Assembly: GCA_029207755.1 (NCBI GenBank)
Contig: JARCOQ010000007.1
Coordinates: 40,071,656 to 40,135,655, forward strand
Direction of reading: 5' to 3'
DNA from: Chamaea fasciata
Taxonomy: Eukaryota > Chordata > Aves > Passeriformes > Sylviidae
DNA: 64,000 nucleotides
The notes beneath the pieces are model-generated. The model did not search any database. It saw nothing but the letters and a program-made list of their open reading frames with translations, and was not told the DNA's origin. Position 1 is the stretch's first letter; the number at the start of each line of letters is the position of its first letter. The translations under genes were made by a program, and so were the position numbers. Shown one piece after another: positions 1-14,100 of the stretch.

Positions 1-600
1 CCTCACAGTAGGTAGATAACTTAGAGGATAGGAGCAGTAACCTCTGACAGTGTGCCACCAAGTATGCAAAAAGGATACGTTGTGATGCAGCTATCAAGTA
101 AATACAAGCCAGAGAAACTTCGTATTTTCATATTCTGTATTCCTTTGTTTAAGGAATACAACATCCAAAAGACACTGCTCCTATTTTTTAAAATGAATTT
201 TGACCTGTGTGTTAAATGCTGGAAGAGAGCTGAACACCACCAGCAAACTCGGGTCATTGTGCTGAGGAATGTTTATGCAATTCAGGTAACATGATGCTAA
301 TTAAATGAACTGTAGATCATAAATGATCTCCAGGCAGGCATCTGCCAGTGGTGTGTTGCTCAAGTAATGGGAAAACAAGCGCTGACTCATTAACTGCGAA
401 TTCCCCCTGAGAATGGAAACAAGCACCACTTTTGGCTCTTTTACTTCAGTGACGCTGAGATGTTTTAATTTTGATTTCACTGGATATCTTCACTCCCTAG
501 TGTGCCATTGCGAAAAAACCCATCAGAGGCCAACCCAAACGAAACCCAAACCGGTTCCTCCTCCAGGACTCCACCCTGGCATCTCTGGGGGCATCGGGCA
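1..600. other. Upstream non-coding DNA
   Basis: AT-richer sequence before the FLVCR2 CpG island. Short open frames occur here on both strands but show no domain or splice context. The only item noted is an AP-1/MARE-like TGACTCA at 383-389 within GCGCTGACTCAT. Confidence 0.6.
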
Positions 601-1570
601 CTACCCACTCGCTCTCCCAGGTGACAGTTCTGCACGGCCCGCGTCCGACTCATCACTGGCGGCCGAAGCCTCTCCTGCCCCGGGCCCTCGTAGGGCCGGG
701 GGGGCTCTCGGCAGCCCGGGCAGCGGCGGGGCCGCGGCCGTGGGGAGGGGGTCTCGGCCCCTCTGCTGCGGGGCGGGCAGCGCGTCCGCAGGACTCGGGC
801 CAGGGCTGCCGCCCGTGAGTGCCCCGGCGGCCCGAGGGCCGGCCGTGCCCCCCGGGGCGGCCCGAGCCCTTCCCGGCCGCGCGGCGGGGCGGGGCGGAGG
901 GCGGGGAGGGCCGGCCCGGGCCGGGGGCACCTCCCCGCGCTGCGGCCGCCAGTGAGCCCGGCGGGGGAGGCCGGGCGGGGCGTTTCGGGCAGGTGGTGCC
1001 GTGCCGTCCTTTGCTGTGCCCTGCTGTGCCGAGCCGAGTGCGGCCCGCGGTGCCGGCATGGTGTTGCAGGAGCCCGCCCGGGCGCCGAGTCTGTCGACTG
1101 CGGCGGGAGGGGTCTGTGATGCCGCCGCCGAGGTACAGCTGTGCCGGCTTCGCTGGGCTGTGCTGCTGCTCTTCAGCAGCTACTCTCTGTGCAACGCCTT
1201 CCAATGGATCCAGTACGGCAGCGTCAACAACATCTTCGTGCGCTTCTACGACGTGAGCGCCTTCGCCATCGACTGGCTTTCCATGAGCTACATGCTCATC
1301 TACATCCCGCTGCTCTTCCCTGTCGCCTGGCTGCTGGACAAGAGGGGCCTGCGCCTCATCGCCCTGGCTGGCTCGGCCCTTAATGCCGTGGGTGCCTGGG
1401 TGAAGCTGGGCAGCCTGAAGCCGCACCTCTTCCCCGTCACTGTCCTGGGACAGGTCATCTGTGGCCTGGCCCAGGTCTTCATCCTGGGCATGCCCTCACG
1501 CATCGCGTCGGTCTGGTTTGGCTCCCACGAGGTCTCCACCGCCTGCTCCATTGCGGTCTTTGGGAACCAG
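600..1570 (+). promoter_or_regulatory. FLVCR2: CpG island and promoter of FLVCR2
   Basis: From about 600 the base composition shifts abruptly to GC- and CpG-rich. GC boxes are visible, for example the run GGGGCGGGGCGG at 886-897 and GGGCGGGG near 899. There is no clear TATA box. This fits a TATA-less CpG-island promoter with start sites probably between about 850 and 1040; the exact position cannot be read. Confidence 0.75.
1058..1570 (+). CDS. FLVCR2: FLVCR2 coding exon 1 (residues 1-171)
   Basis: Holds a short hydrophilic N-tail (about 1-30), then roughly the first five membrane helices: about 33-53, 71-93, 100-118, 126-146 and a start near 160. It ends AAC-CAG followed by GTAATG, phase 0. 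The exon lies in the CpG island and is distinctly GC-richer than the introns. Confidence 0.95.
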
Positions 1571-4500
1571 GTAATGGGCTGGCCACGCATGTGGGGCGGG
1601 CTGTCACCTGCCTGGCCGGAGACTGGGAGTGCTAAGGGAGCAGACCAGGGAGGGGTAGGAGATGCACATGGCCTGAAGGGCAGCCGCAGGGATAACACGA
1701 ACTTACATGAAATTCCCTCTGGAAAATGCAGCTGGTATCTGGAACGATGCCACTGGTGTTAGCCTGAGGGCTGATGGTGGTGGCAGAGACAAGTGGCACC
1801 TCCATCTACAAAGTTCAGGGCAGCATCGTTGTTAGGTACGATTCTGGCTGTGAGAGGTCTTTGGCTCAGGCTCTTCTCCTGTGCTCTCCACTTCCTGCGT
1901 GCGTGAATCTCCAGTCCAGGGCTGTGATTCAGTAGAACTGTGGAAGGCCTGCTGGGGGGAAAGCACAGTGCTGAGAAACTGCTTCAGGCAGAGTGTCCTT
2001 CAAATCTTGTCTCTGCAGTTGTATCTGGACTTGACACTGCAATATCCCCTTCCTGCTGACAACTAGATAGGACAAAGGAGATTAGCTGTCTGCTGAGAAC
2101 ATTGTCATTTGGCCCCGGAGGAAAAGGACTTTAGCACTTTCATACGTCTTAAAGTAGATACAGAGTTTCCACAAGCAGCTGCTTTGAAAAAAAGAAAAAG
2201 TTCCATCAGGCCAGTGTGAGGTCAGCTCCCGAGGACTCTTGTATCAATGCACGTGCCGGAGGCCAGTGACCCACACTCAAGCTGTGACTGTCTTTTCTCG
2301 TAGCCAGAGGAGATAAATTTTTATACAGCTTTGAAAGGATCAGGGAAACAGCTTCTTGACCCTTGCACCGGAACACCTGCTCATGCCAGTTGTATGTAGT
2401 GAATAAGTCAATACTGATGCAGTGGGGCATAAGTGAAGTGAGCCTGGCTCTGCAGCCCTGACACAAAGAAGAGGAAAGTGGAACCTGGCATTAGCTGCTA
2501 GGCTGTGCCTGTGCCTCTTGCTTTGAGACGCAGTGTACTCCCTTGCATGTGACTGTGCTCCACCCTGGACAGCCTGTGAGGGACAGCCTGTGAGTGACTG
2601 CCATTCTGATTTGAATGGTTTTCAATTCAGGTGGCTTTTAATGCAGGCTGCTTCTTCCTGTGTTTCTGTATTTATTTAGATACTGCTGAGGCAAAAAGAG
2701 GTGAATGCTTGGAGATGGTATTTGAGGAAGAGTAGTTTTCTGAACAGCACTAGGGAATTAAGGGGATTGCTTCACATCTTTTGGAAAGAGAAAACATCTT
2801 TCCTTGAGTGCGTCTTACTTTTTGCTCTTATCATCCCTTCTAGTGGGCCGGTTTTTATGTGTTTTTAAATGCACCTTTAGAGTGGAAGGCATCTAACTTG
2901 GCATGAGCAAATAAGTAACTGGGCATTTTGCTGTCATATTTCTTAAAAATTATTCAGGTGGAGTTACTCAACAGTGTGCATTAGAAATCCAAACAGTGAA
3001 GCTGTCAGTCTGTGCTATATGCCTGTGTGGAGTCACTATCATCCCAAAAGAAGAGGCTTAGCGTAAAGGTTGCAAAAAGCAAACTTTGGCTACCCTTTTG
3101 GTGCTCCACACTGCTCTGGCAGTTGAACTGACATGACAATGAGACCTCAGTTCAGTACAGGCTTTGCTTTGTAAGCCCAGACTGTCCTTTTAGAGAATGG
3201 GGGAAGTCAGAAATGGTAGTGACTGAAGACAGAGCATACTCCATAGGGAAGGCCTATTTATTCCTATAGTCAAGCATAATCACAGTGAAAGAAAAGTAGC
3301 TATTTTGTTTACTGGTGAGGTTGGGCAAGGGGAAGAAATAGAGGCATACATTTTTCCTGACTGCAGTTAAAGACGGCATTAGGGAGTGTTAGCAAAGGGT
3401 ATAATACAGTGGTTTTGTAATTGCAGTATGGTAAATTATTCCCTATGCTCGTTTCTCTACAACTGTATGGTTTTCCTTGTCATGTCACTTAGTTTAATTA
3501 TTATTTTTATTGAATACCAAGCACTGTTGTCCCTCTCCACTAGGAATTGTAAGCAACTGCATGAAGAAGCAGGGAAATGTCACTGCTTCTTTATTTGCTA
3601 TACCCACCCTCTTTCTGCTCTTGCTGTCATGGCCCCAGGCTGCACTTCAGCAGAGCTGTCCTGAGGAAAACCCTTTGTGCTGGCTCTTGTCGGTCTGCTG
3701 GGGCCATGTTTGCTCAGGACACTGCCTCTGCTTGTTGACTGATGGTAACCTTCAAGTTCAGAGTCAGCCCTGAAGAGTAAATCATTGAGTCAATCAGACC
3801 AGGTATTAAATACCCTTTAAAAAAATCAAACAATCCCTAGTAAGGTATCAGAATCCCCTCACTTGTTTCTGGCCATATGTTGGCTGTGGTACCTGAAGTG
3901 CAGAAACTGGTCAGATTGAGCACTCTTGATTCAGTGCTGGAGAGCTTCTGGAAGAGTGTGAACACCTGTGGAAGTGATCACATTCTCTTGTTTACCCATT
4001 GCTGGTTTTCATGACATTTTACTTTTCCACATTTTAACAGGAAGATACATAGGTGTTTTTCAATTTTTTTTTTTTCCATGTCATGGAAGTTCATATGTGG
4101 GGAGGTATAGAATGAAGTTCACGTGTCGGATGCTTTGGCATTAATATATCAGGGTTATTGAAATATTATTGGCTTCTCATTGCTTGAAAAACTAGGAAAA
4201 ATCTATATGAGGACTCTTTCTCACACTGAAGATCTGGGGTAAAGAAGCAGAAGTGTTAATGGAGAGTTCACTAATGTTCTTCAGATGTATTAATATTGGC
4301 AGGAATTTGTCTGACATGCTTATGAAATACAGCTTTGAGTGGTAGTGTGCCTGCTACATCAGCAGTGTTCCCTGTGGAATACTTCGGTGTTGGATATCTA
4401 TGTGAAGCCCCACACACGAGGTGGATAGGAGAGAGTGGTCTGAGTAAGGCCATGCTGTTACCATTTGGTTGTATTGATTCATCAGCTGCACCCCTGTTTG

Positions 4501-7500
4501 GGACTGTGGTTCAGACCTGACAGGCAGCAGCAAACAGGATTCTAAATTTCTTTGCCAGTGGCAGACTGTCCATCATTCTGCCTGGTGACAGGACTGCGGT
4601 GGGGAGAAACACTCTCCTGAGATACTGGCATTTGCAGGAGTGTGTCCTTGCTGAAGCAGCAGGTCTTTCCCCTGCATTTAACACGCTTGCTCCTCCATAA
4701 TGTGGGGATGAGGAAGCACATGGTCCTTTGGCATGACAGAACTAACATGGTGGTGTGGTGGTGGGGATGTTTAGGTAGCGAGTTAAGTTTTCATGGCTTT
4801 TTGAAATTTATAAGCTGGATTTGATGGCCAGGTACCAGGTCTCTCCTTCAGCTGCCATGGTGCATGCTGAGCTGCCGTGCCTGGATTTTATGCATATCTC
4901 ACTCTCAGTAGTTTATCTCCTTGTTGTCACTTGACGGGCAAGGGGTATGGGCAGTATACAGGGAAGCGTATAACTTCTGTTGCACACAGACAAAGAACAT
5001 TTGTGGATTTGATTTGTATTGCTTTGCCACTAGTATTGGGGTTTTTTTGATTGAGAGAGACCTTGTTCCTGTTTCTTGCTGTTTTGACAAAGAAACAAGT
5101 GACTGATGGGCTTGGGAGTAAGGATGAGGGCCTGTTAAATGATTTTTTTTGCAGTAATTTTTTCTTTTCCTTTTTTTTAAACCGGGCTTGAAAAAAAGTG
5201 ATGTGATTTGGGAGGAAAGAAAACTTCAGCCTCACAGTAAGCTCTCTTTTAGGGGAAAGATCATGCAGCACCTTACTGATCTTAGGATCTGCCCCTGTTC
5301 TGATGTAGCTGCGGTGTGACTTAGGGCTTCCATAACAGAAACAGCCTGAGGCAGAGATTTTAGGTGGTATCTGCAGCCTGCTGGGAGTGGCAGTCTCGAA
5401 GTGATTAGATGATGTCTTTGAAATGGACAAAGCTGGTGATAAGGTGTGAATGAAATTTAGGGAAATGTTCTCTCTCTCACTCATGGCGGTCCTTTTCTCT
5501 GTTTTGAACTGGGGGAAAGAATCTGCATGGGGGTAGTGGCTGAGGTGGGTTTTGCGGTGTAGTTGGGTCTGCAGCATCTGAATAGCCATTGCTTTGGAGC
5601 TGGTAATCCTACAGTGCTGTTTGTGCTGAGCATGTGCCATTGATGCCTCACTGATGACTCTGTTCTGTACCTTTTGCCCTTCAGTGAAGGCAGCATCTTA
5701 AAGTCTAAGAAACACTGTGGAAGTGTATCATATCCTGTGGAATCCCCGTCTTCCAGTCTTTGAGTGGACTTCTAGATCTTCTTTGGCTGCTCTGTCTCTG
5801 CTGGAGGATTCCCATACCTTCAAATGATTCCCTGTTAGAAATACGGTCAGGTGGTGATTTGTCTCACAGCTCTCTAGCTTGGCCCTGTATCTCTCAGAGT
5901 TTTAGCTATCAGAATAGAGAAGATTTTAGTGGCAGTAGCTAATGGTTGACATAGTTGCTTGTAGTGACAGTAGTTAATGGGTGACATTCTCCAGCTCTGT
6001 CTCCTTTCTCTCCCTGAAAAAAAAAAAAAAAAAAAAAAGCAGGGTGGATCAGAGTGCTTGGATCTCAAGGAGTGCTATGTGGCCAACTCTCCACAGATCC
6101 TGGACGTGGCTCAGTGTGGGAGGGTGTGCTGACCAAATAGCAATGTGGCTTTTGCAGGAATGCCTCAGTTTCTATAAATGGACATGAGAGCCTGAAATGA
6201 ACTTTTTCTACCCATTTCATCTGGTGCTCCCTTCCCAGACCAAAGGCAGTTCCCCTTTCTCTCTCACAGAAGCTGGCTTTTGGGTTAAGTTCTGCCTGGG
6301 AGTTTAAACTAATGTCTGCAGTATTTCTGATGGGAGGGCCTACCCTACAGCAAGCACCCTCAGCAGTTGCCCTGCAGGATATCCAGGATTGTCTGTGTGA
6401 GTGACTGGAGTAGGTCCTTGACCAAAGCACATCCTTACTGAGGATTCTATTAGTAGCTGAGGTAGCTGTCAGAGCTGAAACCCCTCTGTTTTGTTCTATT
6501 TCGTCTACTGCTGTTGTTTTGCTGTGTTGCATTTGCTTCCCAGCAGACTGGGGGAAGGTGCAGTCAAGGCTGACAGGCCCCAAATGACCTGCACAGGGGA
6601 ATAGTCTTCACTGGGCAGCATTGCATCATATTAAGCATTGTGAGATGATGCCACAGAAGCAGAAGTGTGCTGCAGAAGGGAGTTTGCTTTGTTTTCAGAT
6701 GAGCTTTGGTTGTGCAAGTCCAGTTTGGAAAAAAAAAAAAAGGTCTCTCACATTAGTGGGAAAGTAAAATAGAGCTTAAGCCTTATCTTATCTCATCACA
6801 AGGCTCGATTGCAATTTTTCCTTTCACAACTTGTGTACTTCTTTATTTTTTCTTAAAACACTTCAAGAAGGTTGTGTAAAGTGTGCAAATATGCACATTG
6901 GCTTCCTGACTATCTGGATGTCAATAGGCTCTTCTAATCTTGCTGTCAGTGGTATGGAAGAAGCACATTCTGGACACCAATTCGTACGAAACTTTACTGT
7001 GTAGGAACCGGCAGCTTCTGCTTAAACAGCACCTCAGTTGGGCATTTTCAATTCTCCTGTAACCTTTTACATGGAAAGACAGCTGAGACCTTTGCTGATA
7101 GCAAAGTATTGGGAAGCCAGTGTGCAGTTGGGAGGCACAGGGTGTGAGAAGGGGGTAGCTGCCTGCTCTCTGCAGGCTGTGATATGTGAATCATAGGGTC
7201 AGGAGGTTCAGCTGCTCTTATGAAATGTCATGGTTAGTTTGTGGGGCACCTGTGGTTAGAAAAGGAGGGAGGGCCTAGGACAGAACTTTATACCCAGACA
7301 AGAGTAGAAGAGGATGCTGTGTTGCCCAGAGCTCTGGAACAAGTGTCTCCTCAAAGGGGTGCCCTGGGTGAATCCAGAGGGAGTCTGCAGTGTATCCCCC
7401 TCACTCTCCAGAGTCTTGACTTGGGAACTTGCTAAGACCATGTTGAAATCATGGTGTCTGAAAAGCCTGTTGTACTGGTGTTTATCAAAGCATAGATCTT

Positions 7501-8076
7501 TTGATTGCTACATTTTCTGTCCACTTGGCCAAACCAGCAGGCTGCTGGTCTCAGGGTTTTCATGGGACTCCTGCTTTTGCTGAGCCTCCTAAAATTTAAC
7601 ATCACTTTTCTCTTCTTCCATTCCCAGTTTGAATATTTGGTAGCAGACCATTTGGTATATTTGTGTGCAATTGTGTGGATTTTCTGTTGACTTGTTCTTC
7701 TGAACCCCTAGATGAATACCAGCTGGTCCTGATGCCTCATAGAAGAAATTAGTTTAAATAAATAGAGTAGAATCTTCCACTCATAATGCATCATGTCATG
7801 AATGATGGTCCAAGACCTCTCTCTCAAATGTCCTCCTTCCACACTGATCATATTTTGACCCTTCTGTCAGGTTTCCTGATTTTGTTGTGTTTGAAGAGTT
7901 TTGACTTAGTTTGTAAAGCTGTTCTGGTGCCTCTTTTGGCCTAAGTATGGTTTTACTTTAGCTTGGTCCAGCTTGCTGTCATTTTTCTTTGCTTGAAGGA
8001 ATAATGTCCAGTTTTAGAGCTGGGTGGTTTATGTTTTTGTGGGTTTGTTTTGTTTGTTTGCCTGGGGTTTTTTTGT

Positions 8077-8111
<35 letters not shown>

Positions 8112-11100
8112 AATAGTGGTTCCTTTATTCTAAAATATTTTACTGATATTCTCTAGGCTTACAGTGAGCCACTGATTCAGTGTCTTTGCACAATCTTAAT
8201 GCCACTTGCAAGCATTTCATTTCTTAGGCTTTTTTTCTTCATTTCCATTTAACACACTTCTTTCCCTTTAGGCAGTTTCCTCTTGTGAGTTTTATATTGC
8301 GGTAGTGTTTTGGAGGGTGTTCCCCTTTTTTTTGTCGCTGCTGCAAGGAAGTTGAATTTCAGTCCAGTGCAGAACCATTCTGTAATATTGATCATAGTCA
8401 CACTGTGCTTTTCTGGGTCGAAATCACAAATTGTGCTGCCTCTTATGAGTTTTCCTCAGAAAAGGGTATTTATGGAATCCAAAAATGCAGTCTCTGCATC
8501 ATCCCTGTCATGATGCTTATTTAGCTTGCAAGGGCATTGTCAAAATTTCTTACTCTTGTATATTTTTGCTTTTGCAGCATCTCTCTCTCTATCTTTTAAC
8601 ATTTTAATTGACCTTCTGGATTTGGTGGTCCCCTCTGACAACATTTATACCTACTTATGGAATTTTATAGGACTTCTGTGTTCCTGTTGCTGACTCATAA
8701 TTTTCTTTGAGACGGAGGTCCACTCCTGCACTCCTCCACTGATCATTCATTTACAATTTTTATGCTGATACACCACTGGTTATCTTTCTTCAGGAGACTC
8801 TTAGCAGCTAACCTTAGACATGTAATTTTCTATTTCAAGATTTTGGGTACATTTATACCATCTTCTTAGCTACTTAGTCTTGGTTTTGTTGCCTATTCTT
8901 GTGCACACTTGAATGTTGAATATGATGTTGTTTTTGTGACTGGTCCTTGGCAAAATTCAGGTAGGAAATACATTCCTTCTATCCTTTACTAGTTTCTAAA
9001 GAGTAAGTCATCTGAACAGTGTCCTTTGCTGTAGCTGTTGACTTTCCTGGCAGTGTGTTTAAAAATTACCCCAAAGCCTTTTTAAAAGAAAGTGCCAGCA
9101 GCCTAATCTCCTGGAGAGATCCTCAGAGATCAGGACAGTGCTGGGTGTTTTGGGTGAGAGGATTATGAGTGATGTACCAAATTTTGAGAACAAGCTTATC
9201 TGTATAGGTATTGGAGACCTATCTGCCTGCATAAAGGCTGGGGATGCCAATTAAATAAGAGGGTCCATTATGATACTTTATGACTGATAGTGTCTGTAAG
9301 GAGGGTGGCACAGACTTTTGCAGAACTAACCTTATTTTTACATTGCTTTATTTTCCCTGATGTGCAAGGTGTGGAGAAGGGAGAGAAATTATTTTTCCCT
9401 TTCTAAGGCATCTTTTAAATTTTCTGGTTAATTGGTTACAGTGTTTCTGTGGGCTGATGGTAACGCTCACACTGACCTGCTGAGAACCAGGCTAAAAATC
9501 TCCTTATAATAGGTAAAGTATATGCAGTGTAATAGTCATCATGTTGTTGAGAGCTTGTTTTTTTTGCTAAAAATGGTAACGTCTGTGAGTGTCATTCATG
9601 AAATCTTCAGTTTTAGTCAAGTCAAGGGGCCTCATCTTCACAGAATTATTAGCATGAGTTGCTCTGAAATATAAAATGTAGCTCCTATTGCTATGATTTT
9701 TTTGTCCATTCTGCTACCTGGTTCTTACCAAAGGTATAATGGACTCCTAATGGAAAAAAGCTGCTTCTTTTGCGGGGAGGAGAAGAGAAAGGACAAAACA
9801 TCCATTTATGGTTAGAAAAGTTGTTCAGGAAAATTCTTCTGTAAAGGCAATAAGTAGTTCAAGAAAGCTGGTTAAGTCTGTGACCCATTGGGTAAGTGAT
9901 GACTGTAGGACCTCTCAGTAAAAGATTTCTAAACAATTTACAACACAATACCCTCTCAATACCTTCTCTGCTAGGTACAACAGATAGGTCCTTTTTCAGG
10001 AAGGAGCAGCTGGAGGGAGACTGGAAAAGATTGAATCTCAGCTGTGGTCCTGGAGAAACTTATGTCAGAGGTCAGAATAAAGCATAGATCTCTCCTCTCC
10101 TGTAGTTTTGCTGCTGTTCAGCAGCTCATGTGGCTAGCATGTGATTGCAGAGAGAAGGAAGCCAAGAAGTACCTAGCACAGGAATCCAGCTTAGTTCTTC
10201 CAAGAATGAAACAATGGTAAGACAAAGAGTCAGTTTCCAGTCAAGTGTTTGTAAACCTTACTTGGGAAAGGATGGAGGGCACATGAAAGACTTGATATAT
10301 GAGACTCAATAGGACTCTTCCCTCAAATGGAAAGGAGCAATGTTGTCTCTTCCTGAAAGGTTAGATCTTTAGAAATCCTCTGGAGATAGGAGTGAAGCCC
10401 AGCCTCCAGGCACACCAGAGGCACAGGCCTGCACTTGGCCACAAGGAGGGCAAAATAAATGTGCTGCAGGGACAAGTGGGCCTCTGTCCTCTTCCAGCAA
10501 TCTCTGCAAGCTTCTGTGTTTGATGCCATCACCTTTTCTGTGCAGCTCTAGGTTTGTGTAGGGAAGGGGAGGTATGCAATTTGATGGAGATTGGAACTTG
10601 AAGTCTCTAAACCATGATAGTTATGCTCACTGTAGTCAGTGGACAGTGCAGAGGAGGAGAGCCAGTCTGACTCGCTGTGCTGAGAGGCTGGGCATAGGCC
10701 ATATCTGAACAAAACTGAGCTCTGGCAAGTTTAGTCCTGTGTCAGAGTCTCTCTGTGCCATGTGGATTTTAGGAAGGTTTATCCTCCCTTATGGTCTTTT
10801 AAGTTTCCTCCTAAATTCTTTCAGTCCTTGACTTGCTGTCTGGGATGGCACAGCTTGGATTTGTCTTCAGTCTATGTAACCAAACCTCAAATGTTCTTAT
10901 TCTTGACAGTGCCTTGAGCTGGTGGGGCACATCTGTAATCTCTTGGTGGCTCTTCCCACTAGCTCGCTGCTATGTCTGAGCACCAAGAATGAATTTAGTG
11001 TAGATATCTCTTGCTGATCCTGACCCAGAATATTCCCAGTCCCAGTGGAGGGCATTGTTTGACACAGAAGTTTGGCCAGACATGGTTGAAAGTTGCTTGT

Positions 11101-14100
11101 TTGTAAGCTAAATAGGATGCCTGAGGGTAGCAGATAGCTCTGTTTGAATCCTAAGCATTCTTCCTGTCTCAAAAATACACCAGCTGGATGGAGGAGTAGG
11201 GATTTGGTGGAGAGTTTTCTGGGGCTGGAGGCCACAAGCTGATTTTTAGCTTAACTACCAAATATGGCAACATATATGAAATAGAGTTGTTCTGAGATCT
11301 GCGTCTTGGCCAGCAAGTCAGTCTTCCAGAATGAGTCTATCAGCATCCCAGAAACATGGAGGCATGTCAGAAAAAGCATGACATAAGAAAGCATGAAGAA
11401 AGCACAAGGAGGTTTTGCTAGAAGACAGCCCAGGAAAGTAATCCAAGCTCATGCCTGAGTTACAGGGCTCATGGGTCTTCTCCTCTGTGCTGATGTGCTT
11501 CCATGAGGTTTATGGGCTGCACAGAACTTGTCTTCCTTAGTCCTTGCTTTCTGTATAGTTCAGAGCAGTTTATCCAGGGACAGTTGCCAAGCTCCATTAC
11601 TAAAACAACCTCAACATCTAGGATGTATGCTGTCAACGCTTCCTTTGTTGTCAGCCTTGTTGCTCTTCCAGGTTCTCCTGGTGGTCACAGGGTGAGCCTT
11701 GTCTTGGGAGGCTGCTCATTTGAAATTGTATCAAAGTTGGCTGAGCCAGATTAACATCTCAACCATGTCAGTGGTCAGGTCCCTCAGCCCTTGAACTTAT
11801 GTGGTTGGAAAATAAATTGGTTCAACTCATTAACCCAGCAAATATTGATTGGTTTTGATGGTCTTGTTTTCTGCCATTTTTAATGGGCAGAATTGAATTA
11901 TCAGGTGATCAGGCCAGCTCTAGAGCAGGGGCAAGGTAAGGAACGGGATGTGTGTGTTGCTGGGGAACAGGAACATGTATTTGTGGGGGAGGTAAGGGCA
12001 GGCCAGACCTCCACTTTGATGGAGCCAGGTATTCATTCTGCTCAATTCTCAATTCAATTGCCTTGAGTATACCGACAGTTGTAAATGCAGTGGGGAAACC
12101 TCTTTTGTGGCCTAATTGCAATGGGTGTCTGACTTCTGTCTCTTAATTTTTAGGTGGTAAAGAAGATTTTCATCTTAGTTGTGAAATTGGATTAGGCACA
12201 TTTGAGCCTGTGCTGAGCTGTAGTGGCACTATTGTGGTTTCATGTCATGCCTCTGTTTATCCCCTCTCTCTCCTCAGCTTGGCATCGCTGCAGGCTTTCT
12301 GGTCCCTCCAGTTCTGATCCCTAATGTGGAGGATGTGGAGAAGCTGGCCTACCACATCAGCATCATGTTCTTCATGACTGCAGGTGTGGCATCAGCCCTG
12401 TTCATCCTGGTCATCATAGGTAAGGAGGTGGGAGTGTGAATGTGGAACCAGATGGGACTGAGATCAGCTGATGTGTGACTGGGGCCTATGTGCCAGGAAA
12501 TGGGCTGGGCAGGCCATCAGGGGGTGTGTCCTACCATGCATCTGACGGGGTCATGCAATACTTTATCTTGCTACTTCAAACCCTTGATGAACAGCACATG
12601 TAGAAGGGAGGTTGTCAGCAAGCCTGCCAAATTGTTAGTTTTGTCCATTGCCTGCATAATAAATTCCAGACGTAAGTCCTTTAAAAACCAAAAGGTATCT
12701 TGCAGGTTTCATAGTCATCTTCCCTGCAAACGGTGCTGGGCCTTGGGTTACAACTGGGTCCTGGCTACCCCTTAAGAGTAGAAAGAGGCAGATTATATGG
12801 CATCACAGGAACAAGCTGTTCCCAGTTATGAGTGGAGAGAATAAAGCATGAAGCAGGACACAAGGGCTGCAATTCCCCTGCTTAACACATGAAGTCGAAG
12901 CCAGATCTTTAGCATGAAAGACTGGCATGTTCACTGGCAAGCTGAGTTTGGTTGTTGAATTCCATGCAATTTTTTTGACAGACTCTTCTTGATAGTTTAT
13001 TCATGTTGCTGGTGGCTGAATCAGATGTAGACTTCAAATAATGAGGGGTATGGAATAGACAAGGTACAAAAACGCCTGTCTAGCACCTGGCACAGCAGTA
13101 TCGCCTGTGAGTGCATTTCTGGCTGCTACTTTAATAGTAGTAAGGGGCAGCAGATAGCTTGGCCTGAAATAAAACCTGGCAAAGGTTGTTGTTCCCTGGG
13201 CACTGGCCACTGCAGAGCTCTAGGCCACCTTTGTCAACTGACTTGTCCAGTTCCACTTTGTCATTTGTAAATCCACATAACACTTTTGCACCTGGCTGCT
13301 CAACCTTTTAGAGATAAAGGCATTAATAATCCTGAGAACTCTTTCGTGCTGCTGGGCACTGCCTACACAAAAAGCTAATTGAAGGCAAGATGTTTCCCTT
13401 GGGAAGGTGGCAGGAGTTACTGTTGGAAGGGAGCTGTTCATTCCTGTTCCTGGATAAGTTCATGCATGGGGATCAAAGCTTAAGGAAAACGGTGTGTTTT
13501 GTACACTTCTACCAGCTCTTCTGCCATCCCTCAAACGGCGCAGTGTGTGCTCAAGCCCCTCAACTGCACCATTACAAAGAGATGTACTTTGTGTCTGGTT
13601 TCAGTCTTCAAGGAGAAGCCCCCGAATCCTCCAAGCCGAGCTCAGGCTTTGATCCAGTCAAGACCGATGGCAGAGTATTCCTATGTGCAATCAATCCTTC
13701 GCCTGCTCCGCAATGCCAACTTTTTGCTGCTTATGGTCACTTATGGTAAGGTCTGGCCTTTCTTCTTATGCAGTTATCATGGCTTCTTCCTCCTGCTCTG
13801 TGCTCTGCTGGGGCAGTAACTGGCCTGAGTTGTTTTAGGGGAACAGAAAGATAGCTCCTCTGTGCTGCCACAGACCAGGAACCCTTATAGCCCAGTTCTC
13901 TTCAGCAGTGGTTACCAGCAAATGCAGTGGGGAAGAACGAAAGGAAAGCAAGAACACAGAAGATGATCTGCCTCTACAACTGTTCTCCCAGACTTTGTTT
14001 GCTGTTCAGGGGATTTCCTTATCTATTCTTTTTTCCTAGTCATTTAGTTAATTGCATCACGATCTAAGTGCTTACATAAGAAATACATAGAAATGTCTGA

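Noticed and set aside
1001..1057. Upstream extension of the FLVCR2 frame starting at 1001
   Set aside because: It begins with GTG rather than ATG; the first ATG is at 1058 in good context.
653..1426. 257-codon open frame on the minus strand over FLVCR2 exon 1
   Set aside because: It is antisense to a confidently identified exon in a CpG island, where stop codons are rare in all frames; its translation is low-complexity Pro/Arg/Ala with no domain.
4927..5640. 237-codon minus-strand open frame in FLVCR2 intron 1
   Set aside because: Composition looks like translated AT-rich intron (Lys/Ser/Phe-rich runs), no recognisable domain, and no promoter or splice signals noticed around it.
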